Shown here piece after piece: positions 21,410 to 33,247 of a DNA stretch of 64,000 bases (its first letter is position 1; each line of letters begins with the position of its first letter). Made by a program: the position numbers and the translations under genes. The stretch is from Drosophila persimilis. Lineage: Eukaryota > Arthropoda > Insecta > Diptera > Drosophilidae. The stretch lies in contig NW_020825565.1 of assembly GCF_003286085.1 (NCBI RefSeq), positions 1 to 64,000 of the forward strand, written 5' to 3'. The notes beneath the pieces are model-generated. The model saw only the letters and a list, made by a program, of their open reading frames with translations, did not search any database and was not told where the DNA came from.

Positions 21410-22202
21410 TGAAATTGTATAACACAATAACCTACAAAGAGGACAATTTAGAAAATCTCAGAGAGAAAATGGTATCTATCATCGAAGAAGACCATGCCAA
21501 TATAGATTTACAGTTACCGTTCAGAACGGATATAAAAGGAGAGATTAACACTGAACATGATAGACCGGTATATGGCAAACAGTATCCATACGCTTATTCG
21601 GTTAACGATTTCGTTAATAACGAAATAAGTAAAATGTTAGATGAAGGTATAATCAGACCTAGTAAAAGCCCATATAATTCACCGGTAATAGTAGTACCAA
21701 AGAAGGGAGTAAATGAGGACGGAACTTCTAAACATATATTAGTAATAGACTTTAAGAAACTTAATGAAAACACCATACCGGATAGATACCCTATGCAATA
21801 TCCTTCAGTAATCCTTGCCAATTTAGGTAAGGCAAAGTATTTCTCGGCCATTGATTTAGAGTCAAGTTTCTATCAGATTTTAATGAGGGAATCAGATATT
21901 GAAAAACATCTTTTTCCATAAATAACGGCAAATATGAATTTCTAAAAATGCCTATGGGATTGACGAACGCTCCCAGAATTTTCCAAAGGGCAATGGACGA
22001 TATACTTAGAGAACAAGTTGGGAAAACTTGTCACGTCTATATAGACGATATAATAATATTTTCAAAAACTATAGAACAACATTATAAAGATCTTATTCAT
22101 ATAATACAGATTTTGCAAAACGCTAATATGAAAATTTCCCTAGAGAAGTCTAAATTCTTTCAATTGGAAACCAAATTTCTGGGATACATTGTTTCCCAAA
22201 AA
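21410..22202 (+). pseudogene. Unit B: reverse transcriptase, truncated and frameshifted
   Basis: Same RT as unit A, with Glu in MLDEGIIRP. A missing A near 21905 breaks the frame after ESDIEK; the palm with YIDD continues in the next frame from about 21948. It ends at the same RT-leader junction near 22200. Confidence 0.82.
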
Positions 22203-22587
22203 ACAAAAAATAAATACAAAAAAAAGCTAATCAAGACAATTCAAAAATACAAAAAAAAAACCAAAATCTTTAAACAAAACCAATCAAAACGAAACACAAA
22301 GAAAGTGAAACTACCAGCTAAACCAAAGAAGGAAGACCCCCAGAAGACCCAGTTAAACAACAAAGAAATTTACGAAGGAAGACCCGTTCGAAGCTCTGTC
22401 AGCCAAACCAAGAAGGAAGACCCGTTCGAAGATCTGTCAGCCAAACCAAGAAGGAAGGCCCTAAGAAGGACGACCCCTACCGGATAGTTAGTGAGCGAAA
22501 GTTGTAGTACTAAATATATAAGTTCAATTAGGTTTAAGCCCAGCGGTGGTCAAGAATATAAAAACAAACATATAAGAAAAATTTAAG
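22203..22587 (+). other. Unit B/C leader
   Basis: Nearly identical to 16813-17205. An open frame runs from RT into the Lys-rich leader and ends at 22487. Confidence 0.7.
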
Positions 22588-23206
22588 GTGGATCAACTAA
22601 CTTTAGAGTTTGGAAAACTAAAAATGATTAACTCACAAACAAGGACCGGTCTCACTGCAGATCTGGTCAAACAATTGATAGCACATCAAATTTCACAAGT
22701 ACAGGAGCAAATAGTAAATTTGAAACAACAAATAGAAACTAAATCCGATCAGGTATCAGATTATCAGGCAGAAACAATAGACGAGACAATAAAAGATGAC
22801 ACCACATTAAAAGTAATAGAATCCCTAACAATTTTCAATGGTGGATTAAACCAATACGTAGGATGGAGGGAAGCTGCAGAAACTGCAGTGAAATTATATA
22901 AGAAAGGAAGTAAGCAATATTATATTGCCTTAACAATTTTAAGAAACAAAATAACAGGACCTGCACATGACGCACTGACCACTACGGGACAGTTTTAAAT
23001 GTTGATGCCATACTTTCACGACTTGACTTTGTTTACAGTGACAAGAGACCAATTTATATAATAGAACAGGAGCTAAGCGTTCTCCGACAAGGGACCCTTT
23101 CAATAATAGATTTCTATAACGAGGTTAACAAGAAAATGACCTTGTTAATAAATAAGACAATAATGACTCACGGAAAGGACAGTGAAATTACGAAAGAATC
23201 AAATAA
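22588..23206 (+). pseudogene. Array: gag N-terminal part (continued in unit C)
   Basis: As 17206-17823, including the same T-run frame break at 22998. Differences include Gly for Asp (RTGLTADL) and Tyr for Phe (DYQAE). Confidence 0.75.
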
Positions 23207-24299
23207 AACGAGGGGGAACGTTGTGAGTTGCTGCGGACACCGCAACTCTACAGTTATACCCGATACTAAGTCAGTATTGCACTCCTCCGGCAGACGCCGC
23301 TAATAAAAAACGACACGACAAAGAGTGCGTGCGAGAGAGACAGAAAAAAACTGTCTGTGCGTGACGTCGGGCGCTGCGTAGCCAGTGCAAATTGATTTGT
23401 TCCTTTTGGCTATAAAAATTATCTGATCTGATCCAGACTCAGCAATCTGATAGATATGGTCATTCTCTATGATTCTGCGTTTTTAGTTTTCTCGAATCTG
23501 CAATATTGTGAATGCAACAGATTCTCGTCCTTTGTGGGGGCGGAAGGGGGTGGGGCGAAATTCTGAGATATACGTGTTATAGTGAGATCTAACAGAAGTG
23601 CGGAAACCAAATTTGGTTACTCTAGCCTTAATAGTCTCTGAGATTTATGGTTGCCCCAGATTTTCGTACTTTGGGGGGGCGGAAGGGGGTGCGGCGAAAT
23701 TTTGACACAAAACGGTCAAGGTCCGATATCACAGGAGTGTGGATACCAAATTTGGTTGCTCTAGCTCTTATGGGTTCTGAGATCCTTGAACTCATATTTT
23801 GCAATTGGCAAAACCGACCATGAAACCTGTGTGTTAGAGTGAGACAGAGCGAGAAAGAGTGAAATTGTTTTCGTGATTCTGGCTATAATAATTATACGAT
23901 CTGGTTCAGATTTTGCACTCTGTAAGATAAGGTCATCTACGATTCTGCGTTTTTAGTTTTCTCGTATCGTCGAAATTGTGGATGCCACAGATTTTCGCCC
24001 TTTGTGGGGGCGGAAGTGGGCGGGGCAAAGTTTTGAAATATTTTTGTAGCAGTGACATATCACAGAAGTCTGTATCCAAAACATCGTTGCTCTAGCTCTT
24101 ATAGTCTTTGAGCACTAGGCGCTGAAGGGGACGGACAGACGGACAGACAGACATGGCTCAATCGACTCGGCTATTGATGCTGATCAAGAATATATATACT
24201 TTATGCGGTCGGAAACGATTCCTTCTGGACGTTACACACATCCACTTTTACCACAAATCTAATATACCCCAATACTCATTTTGAGTATCGGGTATAAAA
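23207..24299 (-). mobile_element. DINE-1 copy 5 (subtype a), full length, inside gag
   Basis: Orthologous in position and variants to copy 3; only the length of the GACGGACA microsatellite and scattered bases differ. Confidence 0.9.
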
Positions 24300-24300
24300 A

Positions 24301-24881
24301 TTAGAGACAATGCCTTACGCATTTTTGTCACTGGCCTAAACGGCGGTATTTCTGAAATCATATTCTCATTGAATCCCCCAGATTTACCGAATGCCTTGGC
24401 AAAGGTACTGGAATTGCAATCAAATAACATTGCCTACCAATTCAGTGGCCCCAGAAATTCAGGGAATAATAATTATAATACATTAAGATTCAACCAACGA
24501 CAACCAAGGACTATTCAGAGGAATAACATTTCATGGGGACAACCCTATTTCTTGGGTAATAGACAACAAAATCAGGCCCCAGAACCAATGGATGTAGACG
24601 AATCATTACAAATCCAGAACCGACAGAACAGCTTTCAATACAGGGGAAATAATAATAATAATAGATATTATCGGGAGAATACTAATAGTTATTATAGGAG
24701 AAATAATAACAATTATAACCAAGCTCAGCATTTTAGGGCAAACGTGGTACGGAATAATCAATCTAACGCAAATCAAGCGCAGAAACGAAAACCAAATGAA
24801 ACGTCGGAACTACCGGCTAATAAAGCAATGCGGATAAATAACATTGAGGAGTACCATTTTTTAGATCAGCCCCCGAAGTAG
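24301..24881 (+). pseudogene. Array unit C: gag C-terminal part
   Basis: Lacks IRAQFA like B, but has Met and Asn at the middle sites like A, and Ser in ENTNSYY like B. A further internal deletion removes about 11 codons before QRNNISWGQ. This mixture is informative for recombination. Confidence 0.75.
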
Positions 24882-24908
24882 GACTGCCCTACTTAAAAAG
24901 AGTAGATA

Positions 24909-26025
24909 AAACGAGGGGGAACGTTGTGAGTTGCTGCGGACACCGCAACTCTACAGTTATACCCGATACTAAGTCAGTATGGCTCTCCTCCGGCAGACGC
25001 CGCTAATATTAAACGACACGACAAAGAGTGCGTGCGAGAGAGACAGAAAATCAGTCTGTGCGTGACGTCGGGCGCTGCGTAGCCAATGCAAATTGATTTG
25101 TTCCTTCTGGCTACAAAAATTATCTGATCTGATCCAGATTCAGCAATCTGATAGATATGGTCGTTATCTATGATTCTGCGTTTTTAGTTTTCTCAAATCT
25201 GCAATATTGTGGATGCAACAGATTTTCGTCCTTTGTGTGGGCGGAAGGGGCTGGGGCGAAATTTTGAGATATACGTTTTATAGTGAGATCTAAGAGAAGT
25301 GCGGATTCCAAATTTGGTTACTCTAGCGTTAATAGTCTCTGAGATTTGTGGTTGCCTCAGATTTTCGTCCTTTGCGGGGCGGAAGGGGGTGTGGCGAAAT
25401 TTTGAAACAAACTCGTCTCGGTCTGATATATTAGGAGTGTGGATACCAAATTTGGTTGCTCTAGCTTTTATAGTCTCTGAGATCTAGGCGCTAATGTTTT
25501 ACTCTAAGGAAAGCCGCCTATGCTACGTGTGTGTTAGAGAGAGACAGGGCGAGAAAAAATGAAATTGTTTTCTTGATGCTGGCTATAATAATAATACGAT
25601 CCAATTCAGCTTCTGCAGTCTAAAAGATATGGTCATTCTCTACGATTCTGCGTTTTTGGTTTTATCGTATCTTGAAAATTGTGGATGCCACAGATTTTCG
25701 CCCTTTGTGGAGGCGGAAGTGGGCGGGGCAAAGTTTTGAAATATTTCTGTAGCAGTGACATATCACAGAAGTCTGGATCCAAAACAGCGTTGCTCTAGCT
25801 CTTATAGTCTTTGAGCATTAGGCGCTGAAGGGGACGGACAGACGGACAGACGGACGGACGGACAGACGTACAGACAGACATGGCTCAATCGACTCGGCTA
25901 TTGATGCTGATCAAGAATATATATACTTTATAGGGTCGGAAACGATTCCTTCTGGACGTTACACACATCCACTTTTACCACAAATCTAATATACCCCAAT
26001 ACTCATTTTGAGTATCGGGTATACA
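24909..26025 (-). mobile_element. DINE-1 copy 6 (subtype b), full length
   Basis: Inserted between gag and protease of unit C only. Subtype-b marker present (ACTCTAAGGAAAGCCGCC). Confidence 0.9.
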
Positions 26026-26438
26026 AATAAACAAAGAGTTACAAGTTTTGATAGATACGGGGAGCAACTTCCTGTTATAAAAAAAAGGGAATTTACGAAA
26101 ATAAAAAAGAATTATCAATTTATAAGAAAGTTGCTACAGTAAATGGGTTTTCAATAATTAAATATTTCCATAATATAACTATTTTTAACACAAAACAAGT
26201 GTTTTATGAAATATATGGAATGGAGGCAGATTTACTAATAGGATTTAACCTTTTAAAGAAAATCGGAGCTGTTATTTATACAGGAAAGGGGACTTTAAGT
26301 TATAAAGACAATGAAGAGAAACTAATATATGATGAGGTTCTTTCTTTAAACAAATTAACCTTTATAGAAGGAAAAACCATCCTTCCATTGAAGGAATATA
26401 TAATAAAAAAATATTTTGAAGAAGAAAATAGTCAATAG
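26026..26438 (+). pseudogene. Unit C: protease, frameshifted
   Basis: DTG motif retained (near 26056), with local differences after it (AAAAAAAGGGAATTTACG) that are shared with the 46.7-kb copy and not with A and B. The second half is open from 26199 to 26438. Confidence 0.7.
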
Positions 26439-26690
26439 TTTGTGATTCAAATATCCTGAACCCGCCGTCGTTGAATCATCCGACATCCAAAGTTTTAATA
26501 GTTTGGGATTAAAATATCCTGAGCACGCCGTCGTTGAATTATCCGACACTAAAAGTTTGAATAGTTTGGGATTAAAGAATCCTGAACACGCCGTCGTTGA
26601 ATTATCCGACAATGAACAATTTAAACGTTTGGGATGCAAAAATCCTGAACGCGCCGTCGTAGAAATATCCGACATACAAAGTTATGCAAA
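26439..26690 (+). repeat. Unit C: four 63-bp repeats
   Basis: Same four-copy array as in unit A, with the same TGA in the first copy. Confidence 0.9.
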
Positions 26691-26705
26691 TTCTGAATTG
26701 AAAAA

Positions 26706-27500
26706 ATGAAATTGTATAACACAATAACCTACAAAGAGGACAATTTAGAAAATCTCAGAGAGAAAATGGTATCTATCATCGAAGAAGACCATGCCAATAT
26801 AGATTTACAGTTACCGTGCAGAACGGATATAAAAGGAGAGATTAACACTGAACATGATAGACCGGTATATGGCAAACAGTATCCATACGCTTATTCGGTT
26901 AACGATTTCGGTAATAACGAAATAAGTAAAATGTTAGATAAAGGTATAATCAGACCTAGTAAAAGCCCATATAATTCACCGGTAATAGTAGTACCAAAGA
27001 AGGGAGTAAATGAGGACGGAACTTCTAAACATAGATTAGTAATAGACTTTAAGAAACTTAATGAAAACACCATACCGGATAGATACCCTATGCAAGATCC
27101 TTCAGTAATCCTTGCCAATTTAGGTAAGGCAAAGTATTTCTCGGCCATTGATTTAGAATCAAGTTTCTATCAGATTTTAATGAGGGAATCAGATATTGAA
27201 AAAACATCTTTTTCCATAAATAACGGCAAATATGAATTTCTAAGAATGCCTATGGGATTGACGAACGCTCCCAGAATTTTCCAAAGGGCAATGGACGATA
27301 TACTTAGAGAACAAGTTGGGAAAACTTGTCACGTCTATATAGACGATATAATAATATTTTCAAAAACTATAGAACAACATTATAAAGATCTTATTCATAT
27401 AATACAGATTTTGCAAAACGCTAATATGAAAATTTCCCTAGAGAAGTCTAAATTCTTTCAATTGGAAACCAAATTTCTGGGATACATTGTTTCCCAAAAA
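26706..27500 (+). pseudogene. Unit C: reverse transcriptase, truncated
   Basis: Open RT frame from ATG 26706 with YIDD near 27337 and the same truncation after LGYIVSQ. Gly replaces Val in VNDFGNNE; otherwise nearly identical to unit A. Confidence 0.85.
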
Positions 27501-27785
27501 ACAAAAAATAAATACAAAAAAAAAGCTAATCAAGACAATTCAAAAATACAAAAAAAAAAAAACCAAAATCTTTAAACAAAACCAATCAAAACGAAACACA
27601 AAGAAAGTGAAACTACCAGCTAAACCAAAGAAGGAAGACCCCCAGAAGACCCAGTTAAACAACAAAGAAATTTACGAAGGAAGACCCGTTCGAAGCTCTG
27701 TCAGCCAAACCAAGAAGGAAGACCCGTTCGAAGATCTGTCAGCCAAACCAAGAAGGAAGGCCCTAAGAAGGACGACCCCTACCCC
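27501..27785 (+). other. Unit C leader, broken at its 3' end
   Basis: Matches the other leaders up to GACCCCTACC, then switches to unrelated sequence at about 27785. This is the right edge of the array. Confidence 0.75.
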
Positions 27786-27937
27786 ATACCGCGTGGCAAT
27801 TTCCAATGTGCTAAATGTGCCTCTCATCCGTTCCAAGTTTTCCGTCTCCAGAGATGGACCCACGTCCACGTGCCAACATAAGCGCTTCTCTCGACGACCA
27901 GCTGGCGCAGCATTACCAGCACGGTCTGAGCAGAAGC

Positions 27938-28521
27938 TGTAACAGTGCAACCGAGCTGTTAGCTGTTAGCCCAGGCTAACAGCCTGTTATCGCTGCTGGG
28001 TGCCGCGCTCAGTTAACAGCCAGTTACATAGCCCTCTGCCTCGTTCCCGAGCTCTGGGTTCGGAGCGCTCCTATGATCCGCACGTCGTTCATGGTAGTCT
28101 TAGCATGTAAGCTACAAGGAGTTACGTATCCCACCCCGCTACAAGCTGCCGTCGTGCACATACGCGCACCTACCATCTACACATATACATAAATACATGG
28201 AACATATTTATTGGAACCACTCTGACTTCTTCTTTTGGATATTTTCCCACTCGTCGCTGGAAACCCGCTCCGGAGATCTGCCCTCATTCAAACACCCACC
28301 ATAGCAGTTAGCTTTTTGTCTTGTAACGAACCTAAAAGGGTTCCCCCTACATATTATAAGCATAAAACGATCAGACCAAGCAACCGGCCAGGCGCAGACA
28401 CCCTCTCTAAGATAGGCCAACCCCGACGTCTCCTCAAAGTTCCATCTACTTCTACAAATTTCTTGTGCATTGACCCCTGGACGTGAATGAGGTTACCTCA
28501 GCCTGAAATAGGTCCATCACA
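27938..28521 (+). repeat. LTR (5' copy), boundaries approximate
   Basis: A TGTAACAG start is proposed at 27938, and ATCACA ends two bases before the primer site. Parts (28310-28460) recur inverted at 60.8-61.15 kb, supporting a repeated LTR. Confidence 0.55.
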
Positions 28522-28523
28522 AG

Positions 28524-28541
28524 TGGCGCCCGAGCAGGGAC
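28524..28541 (+). other. Primer-binding site, tRNA-Lys type
   Basis: TGGCGCCCGAGCAGGGAC, one base different from the primer site complementary to tRNA-Lys3. It fixes the LTR end just upstream. Confidence 0.8.
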
Positions 28542-28792
28542 CTGAGGGAACGTCGACGAGGGTTTGTGGAATAAAACTCCACGGCCGCTAGAGAAACAGG
28601 AAAAACAACGCGAAGGAAACCCCAACTTCGCGCAATTTCCAGCGGTGCGGGTTGCGCAACGAGCTAACGAAAGCGTGGCTCAGCGATAGAGAAACGCGAA
28701 CGGTGCCATCACTCCGAGAAGAAATTCGAAAAGCCCGCGGCGAAGCTCGACCCAGCCAAACGAAATAGCAAACGCAAGCAATAAACGGAACA

Positions 28793-29350
28793 ATGGAATC
28801 CCACACAGAGGAACAGCCCGGTGAGTATTACCCTGGACTCGCCAACACGAGGGTGAGTACCGGAAGGGTGAGCTAGAATCCTTCGCCGAGGAATTCAAAT
28901 TCAGCCGCGAGGGTAACGTGGAAGATTTACGGAGAAATTTCACCGAACTAGTCGCCGGGCCCATCGATCACGACGCCTGGGTCAGACTGAGGGAGCTCGA
29001 GCGACAGTACGCCAGATCACCAGGACGAGCCAGATCACCACAGCCCGGTACCTCGGCATAATCGGAGAAGCGAAAGACAGACCCCGAGCTCAGCCTACGA
29101 CCCCGTGGAACCACGGGGGGCAAAACCAGCGTCCCGCCGACATCGATAACCGCCGCAGGGCTACCAAAGAAGGTCCTTCTCGAAGACGGAAACGGCCCCA
29201 CAGACGGCCATTAGTACAGTCACGCCGCGCAGAAGGCGGAACGGATTCAAAGGCGAGACGAATCGGGCCCAGTTCCGAAAACCTCACTGGAAAGCCCCGG
29301 AATCCGCAAGGGGGCCACACGATGTCGGCGCTCCAGTCCGGGAAGCTGCA
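28793..29350 (+). pseudogene. gag N-terminal region, degenerate
   Basis: ATG at 28793 (MESHTEEQPGEYYPG), soon broken by stops. A helical charged stretch (ELESFAEEFKFSREGN, LRELERQYAR) reads in another frame around 28865-29035. Several frame changes make it non-functional. Confidence 0.5.
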
Positions 29351-29356
29351 GATCGA

Positions 29357-29920
29357 ATGATCACCACCCGTATCGCCAACCCACACGCGGTCTGCAGCCG
29401 TTGCGGAGAAGCTGGACATGCTGCCCGCGACTGCACCAACCCATCGATCCTCTTCTGTTGGGAATGCGGCAAGCGCGGAACACGCACTGTGGACTGTTGC
29501 CGTCACAACAACGACCTGCGAGAGGCGTGCGTCCAGATCCTCCTGGCCGACTGCTGCGCACGCGAGATAACTCAGATCTTGCTAGCGCGCGTCCGACTAG
29601 ACGAGCGGGATGTTCAGATGCCGGTCTTAGTACTATCGAATACGCTCGAACAAGTCATTGTGGAGATGGATTTGCTATGCGCCACCGACACGATGATACA
29701 GTGCGGCACCACACGCCTCCTCCATCAAGGTCACCAACGCCCCAACATCTCAAACACGCCGATGATCACCGCCTGCCAAGTACACACCCCAGGACCCATG
29801 AACTCCAGACCCCCGCCTCCGACGAATCCCCCGAAACGAAATGAGACACAAGCACAAGAAACGAGGAACACAAAACCCACGGCAGCAATGACGCACACTA
29901 GCCCCACGCCTAGCCGATAA
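29357..29920 (+). pseudogene. gag nucleocapsid with two zinc knuckles, protease start degenerate
   Basis: CSRCGEAGHAARDC is a perfect CX2CX4HX4C knuckle. A second knuckle (CWECGKRGTRTVDC) has Thr where His is expected. Downstream Leu/Val-rich sequence may derive from the protease region, but no DTG/DSG is seen. The C-terminus is Pro/Thr-rich and ends at 29920. An RNA-binding Gag end is certain; coding competence is not. Confidence 0.65.
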
Positions 29921-30349
29921 ACCAAAAATCAACCAAAGCAACGAAGAAAGCGAGCCGGTCCTCCGAGGCAACCGACGCGGTTCCACCAACGAAGGGAAAG
30001 GAATGCAGGACGCCCCTCCAGAAGACAGACCACCGAGAGAGGCTCAGCTTACCATTCTTACGATAATCGAGCGTGAAGAATCTCAACCACAGTAACGACC
30101 TGCAGAAATTCCGCGATCGCGAGCCCGAAGAACCCACCGACCTACATGAGAATGCTGACGTCGACGAGGAAAGCAACGAGACATCAACCCGACGCCCCAA
30201 CCACGGCACCGAGTAGTCAGTCACGACCATGCACCCCACGAATTAGCTGACGGAGCGAAGAGAACGCGGAAATCCCAACGCAGACCACAGAAGAAACATG
30301 ACGCCGAGCCACAACTGGCGACACCGCCGATGAGGAGTTTCCCAAATAA
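29921..30349 (+). other. Degenerate continuation of the LTR element
   Basis: GC-rich, charged-residue-rich in broken frames. No domain recognised. Confidence 0.35.
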
Positions 30350-31337
30350 AACGAGGGGGGGGGGGAACGTTGTGAGTTGCTGCGGACACCGCAACTGTAC
30401 GGTTATACCCGATACTAAGTCAGTATGGCTCTCCTCCGGCAGACGCCGCTAATATTAAACGACACGACAAAGAGTGCGTGCGAGAGAGACAGAAAATCAG
30501 TCTGAGCGTGACGTCGGGCGCTGCGTAGCCAGTGGAAATTGATTTGTTCCTTTTGGCTACAAAAATGAACCGATCTGATCCAGATCCAGCAACCGGATAG
30601 ATATGGTCATTCTCTATGATTCTGCGTTTTTTTAGTTTTCTCGAATCTGCAATATTGTGGGTGCAACAGATTTTCGTCCTTTGTGTGGGCGGAAGGGGGT
30701 GTGGCGAAATTTTGAAACAAACTCGTCTCGGTCCGATATATTAGGAGTGTGGATACCAAATTTGGTTGCTCTAGCTTTTATAGTCTCTGAGATCTAGGCG
30801 CTAATGTTTTACTCTAAGCAAAGCCGCCTATGCTACGTGTGTGTTAGAAAAAGACAGGGCGAGGTAAAATAAAATTGTTTACTTGATGCTGGCTATAATA
30901 ATAATACGATCCAATTCAGATACTGCAGTCTAAAAGATATGGTCATTCGCTACGATTCTTCGTTTTTGGTTTTCTCGTATATTTAAAATTGTGGATGCCA
31001 CAGATTTTCGCCCTTTGTGGGGGCGGAAGTGGGCGGGGCAAAGTTTTGAAATATTTTTGTAGCAGTGACATATCACAGAAGTCTGGATCCAAAACATCGT
31101 TGCTCTGGCTCTTATAGTCTTTGAGCATTAGGCGCTGAAGGGGACGGACAGACGGACAGACGGACGGACGGACAGACGTACAGACAGACATGGCTCAATC
31201 GACTCGGCTATTGATGCTGATCAAGAATATATATACTTTATGGGGTCGGAAACGATTCCTTCTGGACGTTACACACATCCACTTTTACCACAAATCTAAT
31301 ATACCCAATACTCATTTTGAGTATCGGGTATAAAAAA
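30350..31337 (-). mobile_element. DINE-1 copy 7 (subtype b)
   Basis: Near full length. Its 3'-end G run is expanded to 11 G (5 in other copies). It joins the errantiviral LTR remnant on its right. Confidence 0.88.
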
Positions 31338-31361
31338 GGTTTTATTCTTTCACTTAAACTT
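31338..31361 (-). repeat. End of the errantiviral 3' LTR (outer piece)
   Basis: About 24 bp of LTR between DINE-1 copy 7 and the LOA element. Its last 13 bases are the left LOA target duplication. Confidence 0.7.
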
Positions 31362-31844
31362 GGCCGTCTGCCATCGGGTGCTACAGGGGGACAAACGGAT
31401 GACGGGTCGGCTCGCACAACTGTGAACTCGGAACTGGGGCGCAGCCGCTCCGGTTAGTAATACCCGGTGCGGTCTGCGTCTCACACCCCCCCTAGGACAC
31501 AGAGGGTTGCGAGCGAACCGTCACCCGCCGTAACTGTGCACACCGGTGGAAGTGCGACTATACTCTCCCCGTGAGGGCGGCTGGAAACAGGTCCTAGCAC
31601 GGTCATGTCTCTGCTAGGATGCTGGCGAATGGTAGTCGGGCGGAGAGAAGAAAACTCTCAGTGAAATTACCCCAATCCAAGGTGACACTGTTATATGCCG
31701 AGGGATGCATGGCCGGGGGGGTGCCCGGTCGCTAATATGCGGACTCTGGATACCTGCCGACCTCCAGTTTAAATCAGGCTTCCCGGGGCAAGCGGGCTAT
31801 GCCTCGGGTGACCATCCCCTTCCCGCCTACTCGTGGGAATAACT

Positions 31845-33247
31845 ATGCCAAATAATAATAAAAATATAAAAACAAACAAAGCCGCAAAGGAGCTCGGTAC
31901 TCCTCTTAAAGTACCGGAGGGACAAGCCAATCCCTCTGCACTGAGTCGGTCCACCGTCTTCAGGCAGCAGCCGCAGCGAGGGGGGGCCCGAAAAGCCAAT
32001 CGGGTCCTTCCAAGTCGGGTGGCTCCAAGGGCGAAGCGGATACCGGGGTGGCTGCCAAGCAGAGCGTAATCGCGGCTGGTAAGCGCACCGGGACCGAAGA
32101 ACCCTTGGGACCCCCGGCGGGCAGCGTCTCTGCACCACGGGGAGGAAAGCCGTCGTACCAGGACAGGAGACGAGCGGCCTTCATCCTGTCCAACGAAGAC
32201 CCGAATTTCAAGGCGTCAGCCGAAGGAAAGGAGCAGAGGCTGTGGGCCTGCTCAATCCTTCCTCTGTTCCAGCCAGCCAAAGCCGGAAAGGGCGCAGACA
32301 AAGCCCCCAACAAGCGGCAACGTTCAGCGGAGGACCCCGCAAATCAGCCAGGTCAAGCCCAGCAAGCCAAGCGGGTGAAGACCCACCTCACGAACCGGTC
32401 GTTCGCTGAGGTGGCGAGGGGCAAGACCCTGATCGGTGTCCTGGACAGGGGCGCCGAGGACGGCCATGTCCCCCGCGATAAGTGGCACCTGGTGGAGAAC
32501 GAGCTCCAGGACCGGTTCCTGCTGGAACTGGAGGAGAACGGCGGACCACCGCCAAAGTGTGAGGACGCAGGGTGGCATCAAGGCAAGGTGAAAGCCATCG
32601 CCTGCCAAGACGCTCGCTCTGCGGCCCTCTACATGAAGGCGGTGGCGGCCCTAAAAGAGGTCTATCCAGGGGCAAAACTGGAGGCCGTGAAGTGGGAAGA
32701 TGTCCCTAGTCGCCCGAGAGCAAGAGCGTGGGTCTCGGCTAAGCCTGCAGAGCCTGAGAAGATCCTCAGGTTACTGCAGGTCTGCAACCCCCACCTTCCT
32801 ACAGCCGATTGGAAGGTGGCAAAGGTGGAGGATATCCAAGGGCAGAGGCGCCAGATTATCCTCGTCCTAAATGAGGAATCAATAGATCTCCTCGCAAAGT
32901 CGGACGGTGTAGTGGATTATGGCTATAAGAAGGTCACCATATCCACGTACAAGTCCGATCGCAAGGGCAGGCAAGCGGAGGTCGAGCCAGACCCGGAGCT
33001 GCCGGAGATCCTGAAAGAGGGGGCCTCGTGCGAGGAAGATAACCCGGCGTCGGATGCGGCGTCCATGATGTCGGACGACATCCTGGACGACTACGCGTTC
33101 GACGAGAGCGACCTAGCCAGAGGTCTCAGCCATATCGTTGTCGGGGAGGAGCCGGAGTCCCCTGACAGCGATCCAGAAGTAACAATGGTGCAGGCGAGCC
33201 TCAGGAATGTCGTTGATGCTCCTGTAGATAAACCTCCACCATTGTAA
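31845..33247 (+). pseudogene. LOA ORF1 (nucleic-acid-binding protein), frameshifted near the N-terminus
   Basis: Probable start at ATG 31845 (MPNNNKNIKTNKAAKELG). After about 45 codons the frame changes at a run of seven G (about 31979-31987) and continues open to 33247. The long frame is ~400 codons with basic stretches (KRQRSAEDP, QQAKRVKTH), a central globular region with ARAWVSAKP and ending WKVAKVEDI, and an acidic tail (DDILDDYAFDESD). No CCHC knuckles are seen. ORF1 proteins of this clade coat the RNA and chaperone strand annealing. The G-run indel would truncate it. Confidence 0.7.

Larger units (their letters stand above)
13619..27785 (+). repeat. Tandem array of a chimeric defective Gypsy-like unit with nested DINE-1
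   Basis: Three units (A, B, C) follow head to tail. Each runs gag C-terminus, protease, four 63-bp repeats, RT, then a leader; A and B continue into the gag N-terminus, and a DINE-1 at the same gag position starts the next unit. The start of gag C is at 14681, 18941 and 24301; the periods of 4260 and 5360 bp differ because B carries an extra DINE-1. All units share the same abrupt RT-to-leader junction and the same frame lesions, so they were amplified as DNA after the defect arose. No LTR lies between units. The last leader breaks at 27785. Confidence 0.85.
27786..30349 (+). mobile_element. 5' part of an LTR element with tRNA-Lys-type primer site (Osvaldo/Ulysses-like?)
   Basis: LTR, primer site and degenerate gag with two zinc knuckles follow in order. 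Nothing of RT or integrase is present before DINE-1 copy 7. The Lys-type primer site suggests the Osvaldo/Ulysses group, but this is a weak basis. 27786-27937, before the LTR-like start, has no recognised content. Confidence 0.6.

Noticed and set aside
28968-30239. Several minus-strand frames of 60-140 codons in the GC-rich gag region
   Set aside because: They are shadows of the plus-strand Arg/Pro-rich coding sequence; the zinc knuckle is on the plus strand.
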